Shown: positions 52,016 to 62,106 of the stretch, one piece after another
Layout: each line of letters begins with the position of its first letter
Numbering within the stretch: position 1 is the first letter of the stretch
Assembly: GCF_014699055.1 (NCBI RefSeq)
Contig: NZ_JACXAC010000002.1
Span: 62,001-126,000, forward strand
DNA: 64,000 bases
Reading direction: 5' to 3'
Source of the DNA: Hymenobacter armeniacus
Lineage (GTDB): Bacteria; Bacteroidota; Bacteroidia; Cytophagales; Hymenobacteraceae
Notes under the pieces: model-generated
Database searches by the model: none
What the model was told of the DNA's origin: nothing
Seen by the model: the letters and a program-made list of their open reading frames with translations, nothing else
Translations under genes and position numbers: made by a program

Positions 52016-52396
52016 TTAGGCCGGCTGCCGCGCCGCGGTGTCGGCGGTGGCCGTTTCGGAGCGGCCCATCCAGCCCATGGTGCAGCGGGCGCGCATCTCC
52101 TGGCGGAATTTTTCGCGGGCGTCGGGGCTAAGGTGTTCCATGCGGCCGGCCATGCGCTGCTTCCAGGCGCGGCGCTTGGCGGCCCAGCCGCCGGGCCGCC
52201 CGCCCCGGAACCCAAACAGAATGCGGCTCAGCGCCAGCAAGCCGAGGGTTTGGGCCAGCGAGATGACCGGCAAATGGAATAGCGACGGCATCAGCCAGTT
52301 CCATAGCGCCTGCGTGGCGAGCGTGACGACGGCCACAAACAGCGCTGCAAAGAAAAAGAAACGAAGGCCGCGAAGCAGCCAGAATTTACGGTCCAT
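52016..52396 (-). CDS. Small membrane protein downstream of a sigma factor
   Basis: 126 aa. Two hydrophobic segments (FFFFAALFVAVVTLATQALWNWL, about 12-34, and VISLAQTLGLLALSRILFGF, about 44-63) are followed by a basic linker and a helical LSPDAREKFRQEMRARC. The latter resembles the LTxEQRxxxRxxM motif of CpxP/Spy-like or heavy-metal-sensor tails, but the match is too short to name a family. It follows the ECF sigma-factor gene on the same strand, with repeat F between. It may therefore be an anti-sigma-like membrane sensor or only a linked gene. Confidence 0.7.
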   Translation of the reverse strand: MDRKFWLLRGLRFFFFAALFVAVVTLATQALWNWLMPSLFHLPVISLAQTLGLLALSRILFGFRGGRPGGWAAKRRAWKQRMAGRMEHLSPDAREKFRQEMRARCTMGWMGRSETATADTAARQPA

Positions 52397-52405
52397 GGTA
52401 TTGTA

Positions 52406-52490
52406 GTTGTTAGTTGCGGGTTGTCAGTTGTTAGTCACCGGTGTTGAGAAAGGCATTAGGCCTAACAACTGACAACGAGCAACTAACAAC
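52406..52490. repeat. Inverted repeat between sigma factor and membrane protein genes, family F
   Basis: GTTGTTAGTTGCGGGTTGTC-type arms (52406-52434 and 52462-52490), 29 bp with two mismatches and a 27-nt loop. Confidence 0.9.
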
Positions 52491-52497
52491 TTAAAAC

Positions 52498-53109
52498 CTA
52501 ATCGGTGAATAATTCGGTGTACAGGGTTTGCAGGCGCTTGCGCAGGTGCAGCACGGCGTAGTGCTTGCGCGAAATGAGGGTTTTGAGCGGCACGCCGGTT
52601 TCTTCTTCCATTTCGCGGAAGGTTTTGTCTTCTAGCTCGTGCCACACAAACACCTCGCGCTGGGCGGCCGGCAGTTCGGCCAGCGCGTCGCTGAGGGCAT
52701 CCATCAGCGTTTCGCGCAGCAGGCGGTTTTCGGGCGAGTCGTCGGCGGCCGGCAGCAGGTCGGCCAGCAGCAGGCCTTCGCCATCCTCGTTGGCCTCAGC
52801 CGCGCCGAAAGCTTCTTCGAGGCTCACCGGCCGCTTGCGGCGGTAAAGGTCGGTGATGCGGTTGCGGGCCACCCGGAAGAGCCAGGCCGCCGCCTGCTCC
52901 ACGGGCTTGAGCAGCCGGTAGCTTTCCACGAGCTCGGCGAATACGTCCTGCAGGAGGTCTTCGGCCTCGGCTTCGTCGGGGATGCGACGGCGGATGAACT
53001 GCAGGAGCCGCGGGCGCTGCTGGCGCACGGCGTCAGCAATCTGGCGGTCTTGCTGGGCAGCCGTCATCGGAGCAAGGGGGGAGGGGAGCGAAAGTGCCAT
53101 GGTTTTCAT
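52498..53109 (-). CDS. ECF-type RNA polymerase sigma factor
   Basis: 203 aa. Region 2 shows FIRRRIPDEAEAEDLLQDVF (about 38-57) and WLFRVARNRITDLYRRK (near 78-94); region 4 shows ELPAAQREVFVWHELEDKTF and GVPLKTLISRKHYAVLHLRKR near the end. It would direct RNA polymerase to a small set of promoters. The start MKTMALSLPS (ATG 53109) is used; a second ATG lies 9 nt downstream. The next gene on the same strand encodes a small membrane protein, the usual place of an anti-sigma factor, though that one lacks a known anti-sigma motif. Confidence 0.9.
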   Translation of the reverse strand: MKTMALSLPSPLAPMTAAQQDRQIADAVRQQRPRLLQFIRRRIPDEAEAEDLLQDVFAELVESYRLLKPVEQAAAWLFRVARNRITDLYRRKRPVSLEEAFGAAEANEDGEGLLLADLLPAADDSPENRLLRETLMDALSDALAELPAAQREVFVWHELEDKTFREMEEETGVPLKTLISRKHYAVLHLRKRLQTLYTELFTD

Positions 53110-53171
53110 TCTGAACAAGCAGACGCCGGCTCCCCGAAATTACTTTAAGTTTTTTCATGCCCGGATTTCCC

Positions 53172-53279
53172 AGCCCGTCATGCAGCGCGCGGCGCAGCAT
53201 CTTGCCCGCCACCGCTAATTCCGGTGATTGGCTTGCGTTGTGCGGGCGGGATGCTTCGTTGCGCGCTACGTGACGGGCT
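53172..53279. repeat. Imperfect inverted repeat of family A (copy A4)
   Basis: AGCCCGTCATGCAGCGCGC on the left pairs with GCGCGCTACGTGACGGGCT on the right, with the inner arms GCAGCATCTTGCCCGCC and GGGCGGGATGC also pairing in part. It lies between the sigma-factor and nuoK genes. Confidence 0.75.
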
Positions 53280-53330
53280 CATCGTAATGTATAGCCTGCA
53301 AAAACACCCCTGATTTTTCGTTTTTCAGGG

Positions 53331-53338
53331 TACCTTTG
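53331..53338 (+). promoter_or_regulatory. -7 element of nuoK
   Basis: TACCTTTG, a full match to TAnnTTTG, 43 nt before the nuoK ATG. Confidence 0.55.
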
Positions 53339-53381
53339 CCGGCCGGCCGGCTGCACTGCCTTTTCGCCGCTACTTGTGAGT

Positions 53382-53726
53382 ATGGACCCAACCGTTTCCC
53401 AGACCATCCCCGAAGTCATTCGGACCGTTCCGCTGCAGTACTACGTGTTTTTTGCCTCGGCCTTGTTTGCCATCGGCGTCACGGGGGTGCTGGTGCGGCG
53501 TAACGCCATCATCATTTTCATGTGTGTCGAGCTGATGCTCAATGCCGTGAACATCCTGCTGACGGCTTTCTCGGCTTACCGCGCCGACCCCAACGGGCAG
53601 ATTTTCGTGTTCTTCATCATGGCCGTGGCCGCCGCCGAGGTCTCGGTAGGCCTGGGCATCATCGTCATGATTTACCGCAACTTCCAGACCACCGACGTCA
53701 ATCTTTTGAGCCGGTTGAAGTGGTAG
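53382..53726 (+). CDS. nuoK: NADH-quinone oxidoreductase subunit K
   Basis: 114 aa with three transmembrane helices: YVFFASALFAIGVTGVLVRR, NAIIIFMCVELMLNAVNILL (with the conserved Glu of the proton path) and FVFFIMAVAAAEVSVGLGIIVMIYR (second Glu). This is the NuoK pattern. ATG 53382 is used rather than a GTG two codons upstream. It has its own promoter element and is followed by nuoL after a 129-bp gap that holds a repeat. nuoA-J are not in the window. Confidence 0.93.
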   Translation: MDPTVSQTIPEVIRTVPLQYYVFFASALFAIGVTGVLVRRNAIIIFMCVELMLNAVNILLTAFSAYRADPNGQIFVFFIMAVAAAEVSVGLGIIVMIYRNFQTTDVNLLSRLKW

Positions 53727-53743
53727 TGCTGCAATAAAAGTCT

Positions 53744-53842
53744 GTCATCCTGAGCGCAGCGAAGGACCTTAGCACACCTGCGCCGCTTGGGAAAATACTG
53801 CTGAAAGCTGACGTAATAGGATGCTTCCTTCGTCAGCATGAC
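53744..53842. repeat. Imperfect inverted repeat of family A (copy A5)
   Basis: GTCATCCTGAGCGCAGCGAAGG on the left (53744 on; here given as two parts GTCATCCTGAGC and GCAGCGAAGG) pairs loosely with CCTTCGTCAGCATGAC on the right. It separates nuoK and nuoL and overlaps the first of two possible nuoL starts. Confidence 0.6.
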
Positions 53843-53855
53843 AACGATTAGTCCC

Positions 53856-55808
<1,953 letters not shown>

Positions 55809-55837
55809 GCCAGCACATTCTTCAACACCACTGCAGT

Positions 55838-56182
55838 ATGAAAACGTTGGTTGGTCGGCTATTGGCGGTTTTGCTGATTGGGCTTGTAGGTGCCTGCGGC
55901 CCCCAAAAACCCAAGGTGGAGGCTGACATGCGCGACAACTTTGTGGGCGAGTGGAAAAGCGCGGACACCAACGCGCAAACCCACACCCGCATCAAGCGCA
56001 CGGGCGATACTTTCTACATTCACGAGGGCATCAACGACCTTGTGGGCACGTACGACCCCAACGTTGAGAGCATCATGATTGACAACGGGGTGAAGAAAGT
56101 GCCCGTGAAGTACCTGCCCGAAACCGACCAGTTGCTGATAACCGGCGGCCAGCGGGAAGCGAAGTTCTCGCGGGTGAAGTAG
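55838..56182 (+). CDS. Small lipoprotein of unknown function
   Basis: 114 aa. Signal LLAVLLIGLVGACGPQ, so the mature protein starts at the Cys near residue 20. The chain is hydrophilic (FVGEWKSADTNAQTHTRIKR, YIHEGINDLVGTYDPNVE) and reads like a small lipocalin-like or DUF-type beta protein that measures up a compound (GEW, then TYDPN... IDNGVKKVPVKYL). It begins 29 bp after nuoL and may be on the same transcript, but nothing links it to complex I. I do not recognise the family. Confidence 0.75.
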   Translation: MKTLVGRLLAVLLIGLVGACGPQKPKVEADMRDNFVGEWKSADTNAQTHTRIKRTGDTFYIHEGINDLVGTYDPNVESIMIDNGVKKVPVKYLPETDQLLITGGQREAKFSRVK

Positions 56183-56385
56183 GCCGCTGGCGTGGCAAAA
56201 GCCACTGTCTTTGGTTCGACATTGCCTGGGCTAATGGGGCTGAGGGCTAGGCGCCTGTGCCGGAGCGGCGAGGAGGCCAAGAATTGAGGGAACAACTTTT
56301 TTAGGAAGGAAGGGTATAGCAGAGCGTCTATGCAGGCCGGAAGGCTTGGCGTGGATTTACTCATCTATTCCCACACCTAAAAATT

Positions 56386-57969
56386 ATGTTCTCAACAACT
56401 AACCTCCTGCGTGGGTTGGCCATGGGCGGCGCCTTGCTTGGCATGGCGTCTCCTCGTGCCCAAGCCCAGACGCCAGATAGAAAAACGGCCATTAGCGCCA
56501 ACGTGGGCCTGTTGCAATACCGTGGCAACATGGGCACCGATTTCTGGGACCGTTCCGAGCCCGACCTCGAAGTGGGCGGCGGCGGAGCCATCACGCGCTA
56601 CCTCTCGCCCTCGTGGGACGTGGCCGTGCTGGGCTACTACGAAACCTACAAGTTCAGCAGCGAGGTGCGCGCCGGCGACAACTTCGAGGCCCGTATTGGT
56701 ATGGTGGATTTGGGCTTTAAGCTCAAGATGAACAACGGCAAAATCCTCAAGGAAGAAGCCCGCATCCAGCCCTACCTGATGGGCGGCGGCGGCTTTTTCC
56801 TGTCGAATAGCGAAGGCCGCGCCAACGGGCAGACCTTTTTTAACCAGATTCGGCGCCCCGAGGTGTTCGGTTTGGCCGGCATCCGGGTGCGGCTCAGCGA
56901 CGTGGTGTCGCTGGACCTGACCACGAGCCAGCACTACCCCTTCACCGAGCGCGTGGATAACCTCTACGGCAGCCCCGACGACAAGCTCTACGACCGGTTC
57001 CTGCTGCACCAGGCGGGCATCACCGTGGCCCTGGGCCAGGCCAAGGACGAAGACAAAGACGGCGTTTCGGACAAGAAAGACAAGTGCCCCGGCACGCCCG
57101 CCGGCGTGGCCGTGGACCCCAACGGCTGCCCGCTGGATAAAGACGGCGACGGCGTGCCCGACTACCAAGACAAGTGCCCCGACGTGAAAGGCCTGGCCGC
57201 CCTGCAGGGCTGCCCCGACCGCGACGGTGACGGCGTGACCGACGCCGACGACGCCTGCCCCGACACTCCCGGCAAGGCCGAGCTGAAAGGCTGCCCCGAC
57301 GCCGACAACGACGGCGTGATTGACCAGAACGACAAGTGCCCCGGCACCCCGGCCGGTGTGCAGGTAGATGCCAACGGCTGCCCGCTGGATAAAGACGGCG
57401 ACGGCGTGCCCGACTACCAGGACCGCTGCCCCAACCGCCCCGGTCCGGCCAGCAACAAAGGCTGCCCCGAGGTGAAAGCCGAAACCAAGAAGCGCCTGCA
57501 GGAGGCCACGAAGTACATCAACTTCGAGTTCGACAAAGCTGTGCTGCTGCCCAGCTCTTATCCGACGCTGAAAGACCTGGCCGCCATCATGACCGAGTAC
57601 CCGGACTACACCCTGAGCATTGCCGGCCACACCGACAGCAAGGGCGATGACAACTACAACCTGCGTCTCTCGGATGCCCGCGCTGCTTCGGCCCGCGCCT
57701 ACATGCTGAGCCAGGGCGTGCCCGCCGACCGCATTGTGTCGCACGGCTTCGGCGAAACCAAGCCGATTGCCACCAATGCCACCAAAATCGGCCAGGCCCT
57801 GAACCGCCGCGTCGAGTTCGACCTCTACCTCACCGGCGACCCCAACGCCGCCGAAGTGAAGTACGGCCCGGCCCCGACCATCACCCCCGAGCCGGTGAAA
57901 GCCGCTCCGGTGAAGAAAGCGCCGGCCAAGAAGGCTCCGGCCCGCAAGGCCCCGGCCCGGCGCAAGTAG
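56386..57969 (+). CDS. OmpA-family protein with TSP3 calcium repeats
   Basis: 527 aa. A signal peptide (GLAMGGALLGMASPRAQA) leads to an outer-membrane barrel-like domain (about 25-215). Then come thrombospondin type 3 repeats (DKDGVSDKKDKCPGTPAGV and three or four more, about 225-365), which bind calcium. The OmpA domain is at about 375-490: NFEFDKAVLLPSSYPTLKDL, IAGHTDSKGDDNYNLRLSD and GFGETKPIATN, which bind peptidoglycan. A Lys/Pro/Ala tail follows (KAPAKKAPARKAPARRK). It anchors the outer membrane to the wall. A good terminator follows. Confidence 0.93.
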   Translation: MFSTTNLLRGLAMGGALLGMASPRAQAQTPDRKTAISANVGLLQYRGNMGTDFWDRSEPDLEVGGGGAITRYLSPSWDVAVLGYYETYKFSSEVRAGDNFEARIGMVDLGFKLKMNNGKILKEEARIQPYLMGGGGFFLSNSEGRANGQTFFNQIRRPEVFGLAGIRVRLSDVVSLDLTTSQHYPFTERVDNLYGSPDDKLYDRFLLHQAGITVALGQAKDEDKDGVSDKKDKCPGTPAGVAVDPNGCPLDKDGDGVPDYQDKCPDVKGLAALQGCPDRDGDGVTDADDACPDTPGKAELKGCPDADNDGVIDQNDKCPGTPAGVQVDANGCPLDKDGDGVPDYQDRCPNRPGPASNKGCPEVKAETKKRLQEATKYINFEFDKAVLLPSSYPTLKDLAAIMTEYPDYTLSIAGHTDSKGDDNYNLRLSDARAASARAYMLSQGVPADRIVSHGFGETKPIATNATKIGQALNRRVEFDLYLTGDPNAAEVKYGPAPTITPEPVKAAPVKKAPAKKAPARKAPARRK

Positions 57970-57995
57970 GCTTCGGCCCACAGGCTCGTGCCCGC

Positions 57996-58028
57996 AAAAA
58001 GCCCGCTCAACCTGAGCGGGCTTTTTTT
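57996..58028 (+). terminator. Terminator of the OmpA gene
   Basis: AAAAAGCCCGCTCA-ACC-TGAGCGGGCTTTTTTT, a strong hairpin with T run, 27 nt after the stop. Confidence 0.92.
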
Positions 58029-58106
58029 GTGGCTAGTACTGAACGGTTTCGATGGCAAGGGCGCAGCATGAGCAACGGACGAGCTTTCTTTCTCATCTAC
58101 TTTGCC

Positions 58107-59321
58107 ATGATGAAAACTCGCTTTCTCATGCTGGGCTTCTTCTGCGGCCTGCTGGCGCCGGCCCGTGCGCAAGACACGACGCTCACCCGCCTGCTGCGGA
58201 CCAACGCCTACCCCCTGACCGCCACGGGCGCGCAGCTGGCCGGCACGGGCTGGGACAAGCTGCGCGCGAGCATTGCCGAAAGCCAACTGGTGCTGGTGGG
58301 CGAAGACCACGGCATGGCCCAAATTCCGCAGTTCACGCAAGCGGTGGCGCGCGTGCTGCAGCCGGCGGCTTTCATCACCGAAATTGACCGCTACCAGGCC
58401 CGCACGCTCACCCGCCTCACGGCCGAGCCGGGCTTTCCGACGGCTTACCTGAAGGCCAGCCCCGGGGCGCTGTCGTTTTTTAGCTGGAACGAGGAGTATG
58501 AGCTGGCCCGGCAGCTGCGGACGCAGCAAACGCAGTTCATCGGCATCGAGCAGGTGGGAATTTTCACGCCGGGCCGCTTTTATGAGCAGCTGGCCGGGCT
58601 GGTGAAAAGCAAGCCGGCGCGGGCGTACCTGCAGCAGCAAAGCACGGCCTACCAGCGGCACGACAACGCTCAGTTTCGCAGCGGTGGCCAGGCCTACAGC
58701 ATGCTGGGCCAGCGCCAGTCGGCCCTCGACAGCCTGGAAACCCTCACGCGCGCCGAAAGCCCGGAGGTGCGCCGCATGGTGCAAGACTACCTGCTCAGCT
58801 CGCGCATCTACCGCAACCAGGTGAAGGGCATGGGCAATCACCAAGCCCGTGTCAACCTTATGAAGCGCAACCTACTGGAGGCCCTGCGGCCGCTGGCGCC
58901 GCAGCCGGGCCAGCCGCTGCCCAAGCTGCTCTTCAAGTTCGGGGCCAGCCACACGGCGCGGGCGCTGAGCCCCTGGGCCGGCATCACCGACGTGGGCAAC
59001 CTGGCCCTGAACCTGGCCGACGCGCAGGACGCCAAGTCGCTGCACCTGCTGGTGATGGGCAAGCAGGGCACCCAGGTGGGCGGCTTCAACCCCGACGACC
59101 CCAGCAAGAACGTGGTGCCGTTCGACCTCACCAAAGAGCCTTTCATCAAGCCCTTTGCTGACCTTGCCACCGGCCCCGGGTGGCAGGTGTTCGACCTGCG
59201 CCCGGCCCGCCGGGCCCTGCTGCGCGACAAGCTGGAGGTGGCTAACCAGCTGCTGGAAAACATTATCCTGGGGTACGACTACATCGTCATCATTCCGGCG
59301 GCCACCGCCAGCCGTGGATAG
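58107..59321 (+). CDS. Exported protein with EreA/ChaN/TraB-like pattern
   Basis: 404 aa with signal peptide (RFLMLGFFCGLLAPARAQ). After about 40 residues comes LVLVGEDHGMAQIPQFTQAV (near 58-77), followed by FITEIDRYQA and later KLLFKFGASHTARA. These GExH...E...GxxH patterns recall the broad superfamily of erythromycin esterase, ChaN and TraB/TIKI proteins, which are metal- or haem-related hydrolases. The match is by eye and the family is not certain. It converges on the TonB receptor gene (59379). No substrate can be proposed from the sequence. The MM start at 58107 gives a clear signal; the longer frame begins in the terminator. Confidence 0.7.
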   Translation: MMKTRFLMLGFFCGLLAPARAQDTTLTRLLRTNAYPLTATGAQLAGTGWDKLRASIAESQLVLVGEDHGMAQIPQFTQAVARVLQPAAFITEIDRYQARTLTRLTAEPGFPTAYLKASPGALSFFSWNEEYELARQLRTQQTQFIGIEQVGIFTPGRFYEQLAGLVKSKPARAYLQQQSTAYQRHDNAQFRSGGQAYSMLGQRQSALDSLETLTRAESPEVRRMVQDYLLSSRIYRNQVKGMGNHQARVNLMKRNLLEALRPLAPQPGQPLPKLLFKFGASHTARALSPWAGITDVGNLALNLADAQDAKSLHLLVMGKQGTQVGGFNPDDPSKNVVPFDLTKEPFIKPFADLATGPGWQVFDLRPARRALLRDKLEVANQLLENIILGYDYIVIIPAATASRG

Positions 59322-59378
59322 CTGCCGTCCGGGAATCGGCAGTTGGGCTGCTGGGCTTGTGGTGTCTCAAAGGGCTGT

Positions 59379-62051
59379 TTAAGGCAGCGCGTACGTCATG
59401 GACAGGTAGTACAGCCCGCCCACGCTGGGCCCGCCCAGGTACGACACGTAGTACTGATTGAGCACGTTGCTGGCCCCGAGCTTGAAGCGCAGGCCGGCCG
59501 CCGGCGCGGCGTAGCTGAGCTGAGCATCGAGGGTGTGGTAGGCGGCCACTTCGCCGTTCACCAAAAAGGTCTGCGAGTAGTAGCCCTGCTGCCAGCGGTA
59601 ATTCAGGCCGAAGCCGACGTTGTGGTAGGCGTTTTCGTTGGCCAGACTCAGGTTGTAGGCCCAACGTGGCGTGTTGAAGCCGTCTTCGAGGCCGTCGCTG
59701 GTGGCGGTGCGGTCGAGGCAGGTGTAGGTGGTGTTGGCGCCGGCCAGGTAGCCGCCGGGCAGCTCGTAGCGCAGGCCCAATGAGCCGCCGTAGTTGTACA
59801 CCTGGGTTTGGGAATTGGTCCAGAGGCGGTAGCGGGCCTGCCCGGCGCGGGTGTTGAGGGCGGTGGCCACGGCGCTGAGGTCGGCGCTCACGAGGGGGGC
59901 GCCGCTGCTGGTTTGGGGCACGTAGGCTTCCACCTGGGCAATGAAGTCGCGGTAGGAGTTGTAGTAAAAGTCAACATCGGCCAGCAGCCGCCCGCCGGGG
60001 CCCAGCGCCGCTTTATAGCCCAGCTCCAGCGAGCGAATGTGCTCGGGCCGGAGGTAGGTGTAGGGGTTTTTCACCAGCAAATTCCTGTGCTGCTCCACGG
60101 CCAGCTGGGTTTTCTGCGCCGGCGTGAGCGTGGTCGAGGCATTGGCATTAGCGGCATCAGTCACGGCCTTGGTAAACGCATCGATGCTGCTACGCAGGTA
60201 GCTGTTCTCGAACACCCCGTCCGACATTACCCGCAGCCCGCCGATACGCTTCACCTGCCCGCTGTTCACGTTCGAAAACCCCTCGAACAAGCTCGGAAAA
60301 CGGTAGCCCGTCTGGTAGCTCAGCCGGAAATTCTGCCGCTGCGTGGGCGAAAAAACCGCCGTGAAGCGCGGGTTGAATTTCACGTCGAAGTAGTCGTTTT
60401 TGTCGGCGCGCAAGGTAGCCGTCAGGCGCAGCTTTTCGGCCAGCAGGCGGCCGCCGGCTTGCACAAAGCCGCCCGTTTTGGCGTAGGTGAGGTTGTCGGC
60501 GAGCGGGTCTTTGCCGGGGTTGGGATTGATGAAATAATTGCCGTCGGGCACCACCACGTAGGTGCGGTGGTCGGCGCCAGCCAGCAGGTCGAGGCGGGCG
60601 GGAAAGGCGCGGCCGCCGCGCCGCAGGGCTTCGGCCAGGTTCACCTGAGCCTCGGCGTGGGCCAGGGCGGCGCGCACGCGCAGGGCCGCGCCCACGTCCC
60701 AGTTGTTAATATCCTGCAGCTCGCCCAGCTTCTGCCCAAACAAGGCCGTGCCGGGCTGGTAGCGGCCGGCGTCGGCGGCGGCGCGGGCCACGGCCTGGGC
60801 CTGAACCACCGGCTGGCCGGCCCGCACGGCGGCGTTCCAGGCGGCCGTAAAGTCGCGCTTCCACTGGTCGTCGGGCTTGAAGTTGCGGTCCAGGTTTTCG
60901 CCCATCGAGCGCAGGTTGTAGCTGCGGCCGGTGTTTTCCTGCGTGAGGTAGGCCCGCGCCTGCACCACCGGCGTGAGCAGCTGCAGGGCGTGCTGTTGCA
61001 GCACGTAGCCCTGCAGCCGGAAGCGGTTCGAGCGCTGGTACACGTTGTCGAAGCCGGCCACGCGGTAGGTGTAGCTCAGCTCGGTGGCGGGTTTCGGCCG
61101 GTAGTGCAGCGCCGCGTCGGCCTTGAGGGTGCGCAGGGTGTAGTCGACCAGGGCCTGCTCGTCGTAGCCGGTGCGGGCCACTTGGTAGGTTTTGGTGCTT
61201 TGCGGGTCGGGCGAGCTGAGCAGGGCGAAGTTGCTGCGGTCCGACGACTCGTTGCCGTAGCTGTTCACCGGGTCGCGGGCGGGGTTGTCGGCGCCCAGCA
61301 GGCCCACGCTGGCGTTGCCGGCCGGGTTGAGGTCGGTGGGGTCGTGGGCCACCCAGTCGTAGCCGCGCAGCAGCGTGCCGTTCACTTTAAAGGCCAGCTT
61401 GTCGGCCACCAGCACCCGGGCGTAGCGCAGGCTGGTTTCCGAATACGCCCGCGCGCCGGTGGCGGCGTCGCCGAGGTGGTTGATACCCACCTTCTGCTGC
61501 CCGCTCAGCCCCGCGGAGCGGAAGGGGTTGCGGGTGCTGAAATTGGCCAGCCCGTTGATGGCGTTCAGGCCGTAGAGGGCCGAGGCCGTGCCCGGCACCA
61601 CTTCCACCTGCTCGATGTCGAGGTCGCTGGGCCCGAGCACGTTGCCGATGGGCCCGCCGATGTGCGGCGCCTGGTTGTCGATGCCGTCCACGAGCTGGGC
61701 GAAGCGCACGTTGGTGGTGTTGACGAAGCCCCGGGCGTTTATCACCTTGAAGCCTAGGCTGGGCGTGATGACCTGCACGCCCTTCAGGTGCTCGATGGCG
61801 TCGAAAAACGACGGCGCGGGCGTGAGCCGCAAGGCCCGGGCACTGAGCTTTTCCACCGTCACGGGCGACTGCAGAAAGCTCTCCTCGACTCGGGATGCCG
61901 ACACCACCACTTCCTCCAGGCTCAGCTTTTTGCGCGTGGTGTCGGCGGGGGCGGCGGCCTGGGCGTGGGCCAGTTGCGCGCTGCTCAGCAAGGCCAGCGA
62001 AACGGCCGGGAGGCGAGAGCGAAGCAGAGCAGGAGTAGGAATACGTGTCAA
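59379..62051 (-). CDS. TonB-dependent receptor, probable ModE regulon member
   Basis: 890 aa. Signal peptide (AVSLALLSSAQLAHAQ) and, just after it, LSLEEVVVSASRVEES, a TonB-box-like start. The plug domain (about 55-190) contains FDAIEHLKGVQVITPSLGFK and GIDNQAPHIGGPIGNVLGPSDLDIEQVEVVPG. The barrel follows to the end (GGLYYLSMTYAL). No CarboxypepD_reg domain precedes the plug, unlike SusC-type receptors. The start appears to be a TTG at 62051; no ATG fits. It lies 55 bp after a modE-like gene on the same strand, with a ModE-box-like inverted repeat between them. That points to molybdate, tungstate or a metal chelate as ligand (inference). Confidence 0.9.
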   Translation of the reverse strand: MTRIPTPALLRSRLPAVSLALLSSAQLAHAQAAAPADTTRKKLSLEEVVVSASRVEESFLQSPVTVEKLSARALRLTPAPSFFDAIEHLKGVQVITPSLGFKVINARGFVNTTNVRFAQLVDGIDNQAPHIGGPIGNVLGPSDLDIEQVEVVPGTASALYGLNAINGLANFSTRNPFRSAGLSGQQKVGINHLGDAATGARAYSETSLRYARVLVADKLAFKVNGTLLRGYDWVAHDPTDLNPAGNASVGLLGADNPARDPVNSYGNESSDRSNFALLSSPDPQSTKTYQVARTGYDEQALVDYTLRTLKADAALHYRPKPATELSYTYRVAGFDNVYQRSNRFRLQGYVLQQHALQLLTPVVQARAYLTQENTGRSYNLRSMGENLDRNFKPDDQWKRDFTAAWNAAVRAGQPVVQAQAVARAAADAGRYQPGTALFGQKLGELQDINNWDVGAALRVRAALAHAEAQVNLAEALRRGGRAFPARLDLLAGADHRTYVVVPDGNYFINPNPGKDPLADNLTYAKTGGFVQAGGRLLAEKLRLTATLRADKNDYFDVKFNPRFTAVFSPTQRQNFRLSYQTGYRFPSLFEGFSNVNSGQVKRIGGLRVMSDGVFENSYLRSSIDAFTKAVTDAANANASTTLTPAQKTQLAVEQHRNLLVKNPYTYLRPEHIRSLELGYKAALGPGGRLLADVDFYYNSYRDFIAQVEAYVPQTSSGAPLVSADLSAVATALNTRAGQARYRLWTNSQTQVYNYGGSLGLRYELPGGYLAGANTTYTCLDRTATSDGLEDGFNTPRWAYNLSLANENAYHNVGFGLNYRWQQGYYSQTFLVNGEVAAYHTLDAQLSYAAPAAGLRFKLGASNVLNQYYVSYLGGPSVGGLYYLSMTYALP

Positions 62052-62070
62052 ATGGGCAGGAGCGAAGCGG

Positions 62071-62094
62071 CGTTATGTTGGCGAAGATATAACG
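62071..62094. promoter_or_regulatory. ModE-operator-like inverted repeat
   Basis: CGTTAT (62071-62076), a 12-nt spacer and ATAACG (62089-62094) form a perfect dyad. As I recall, the E. coli modABC operator has the same half-sites and spacing. It lies between modE and the TonB receptor, 20 bp before the receptor start, and overlaps a TATCTTCG element on the minus strand (62082-62089). Occupied by ModE, it would be expected to repress the receptor. The match is by eye. Confidence 0.7.
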
Positions 62095-62106
62095 CCTCGC
62101 TGCCTG

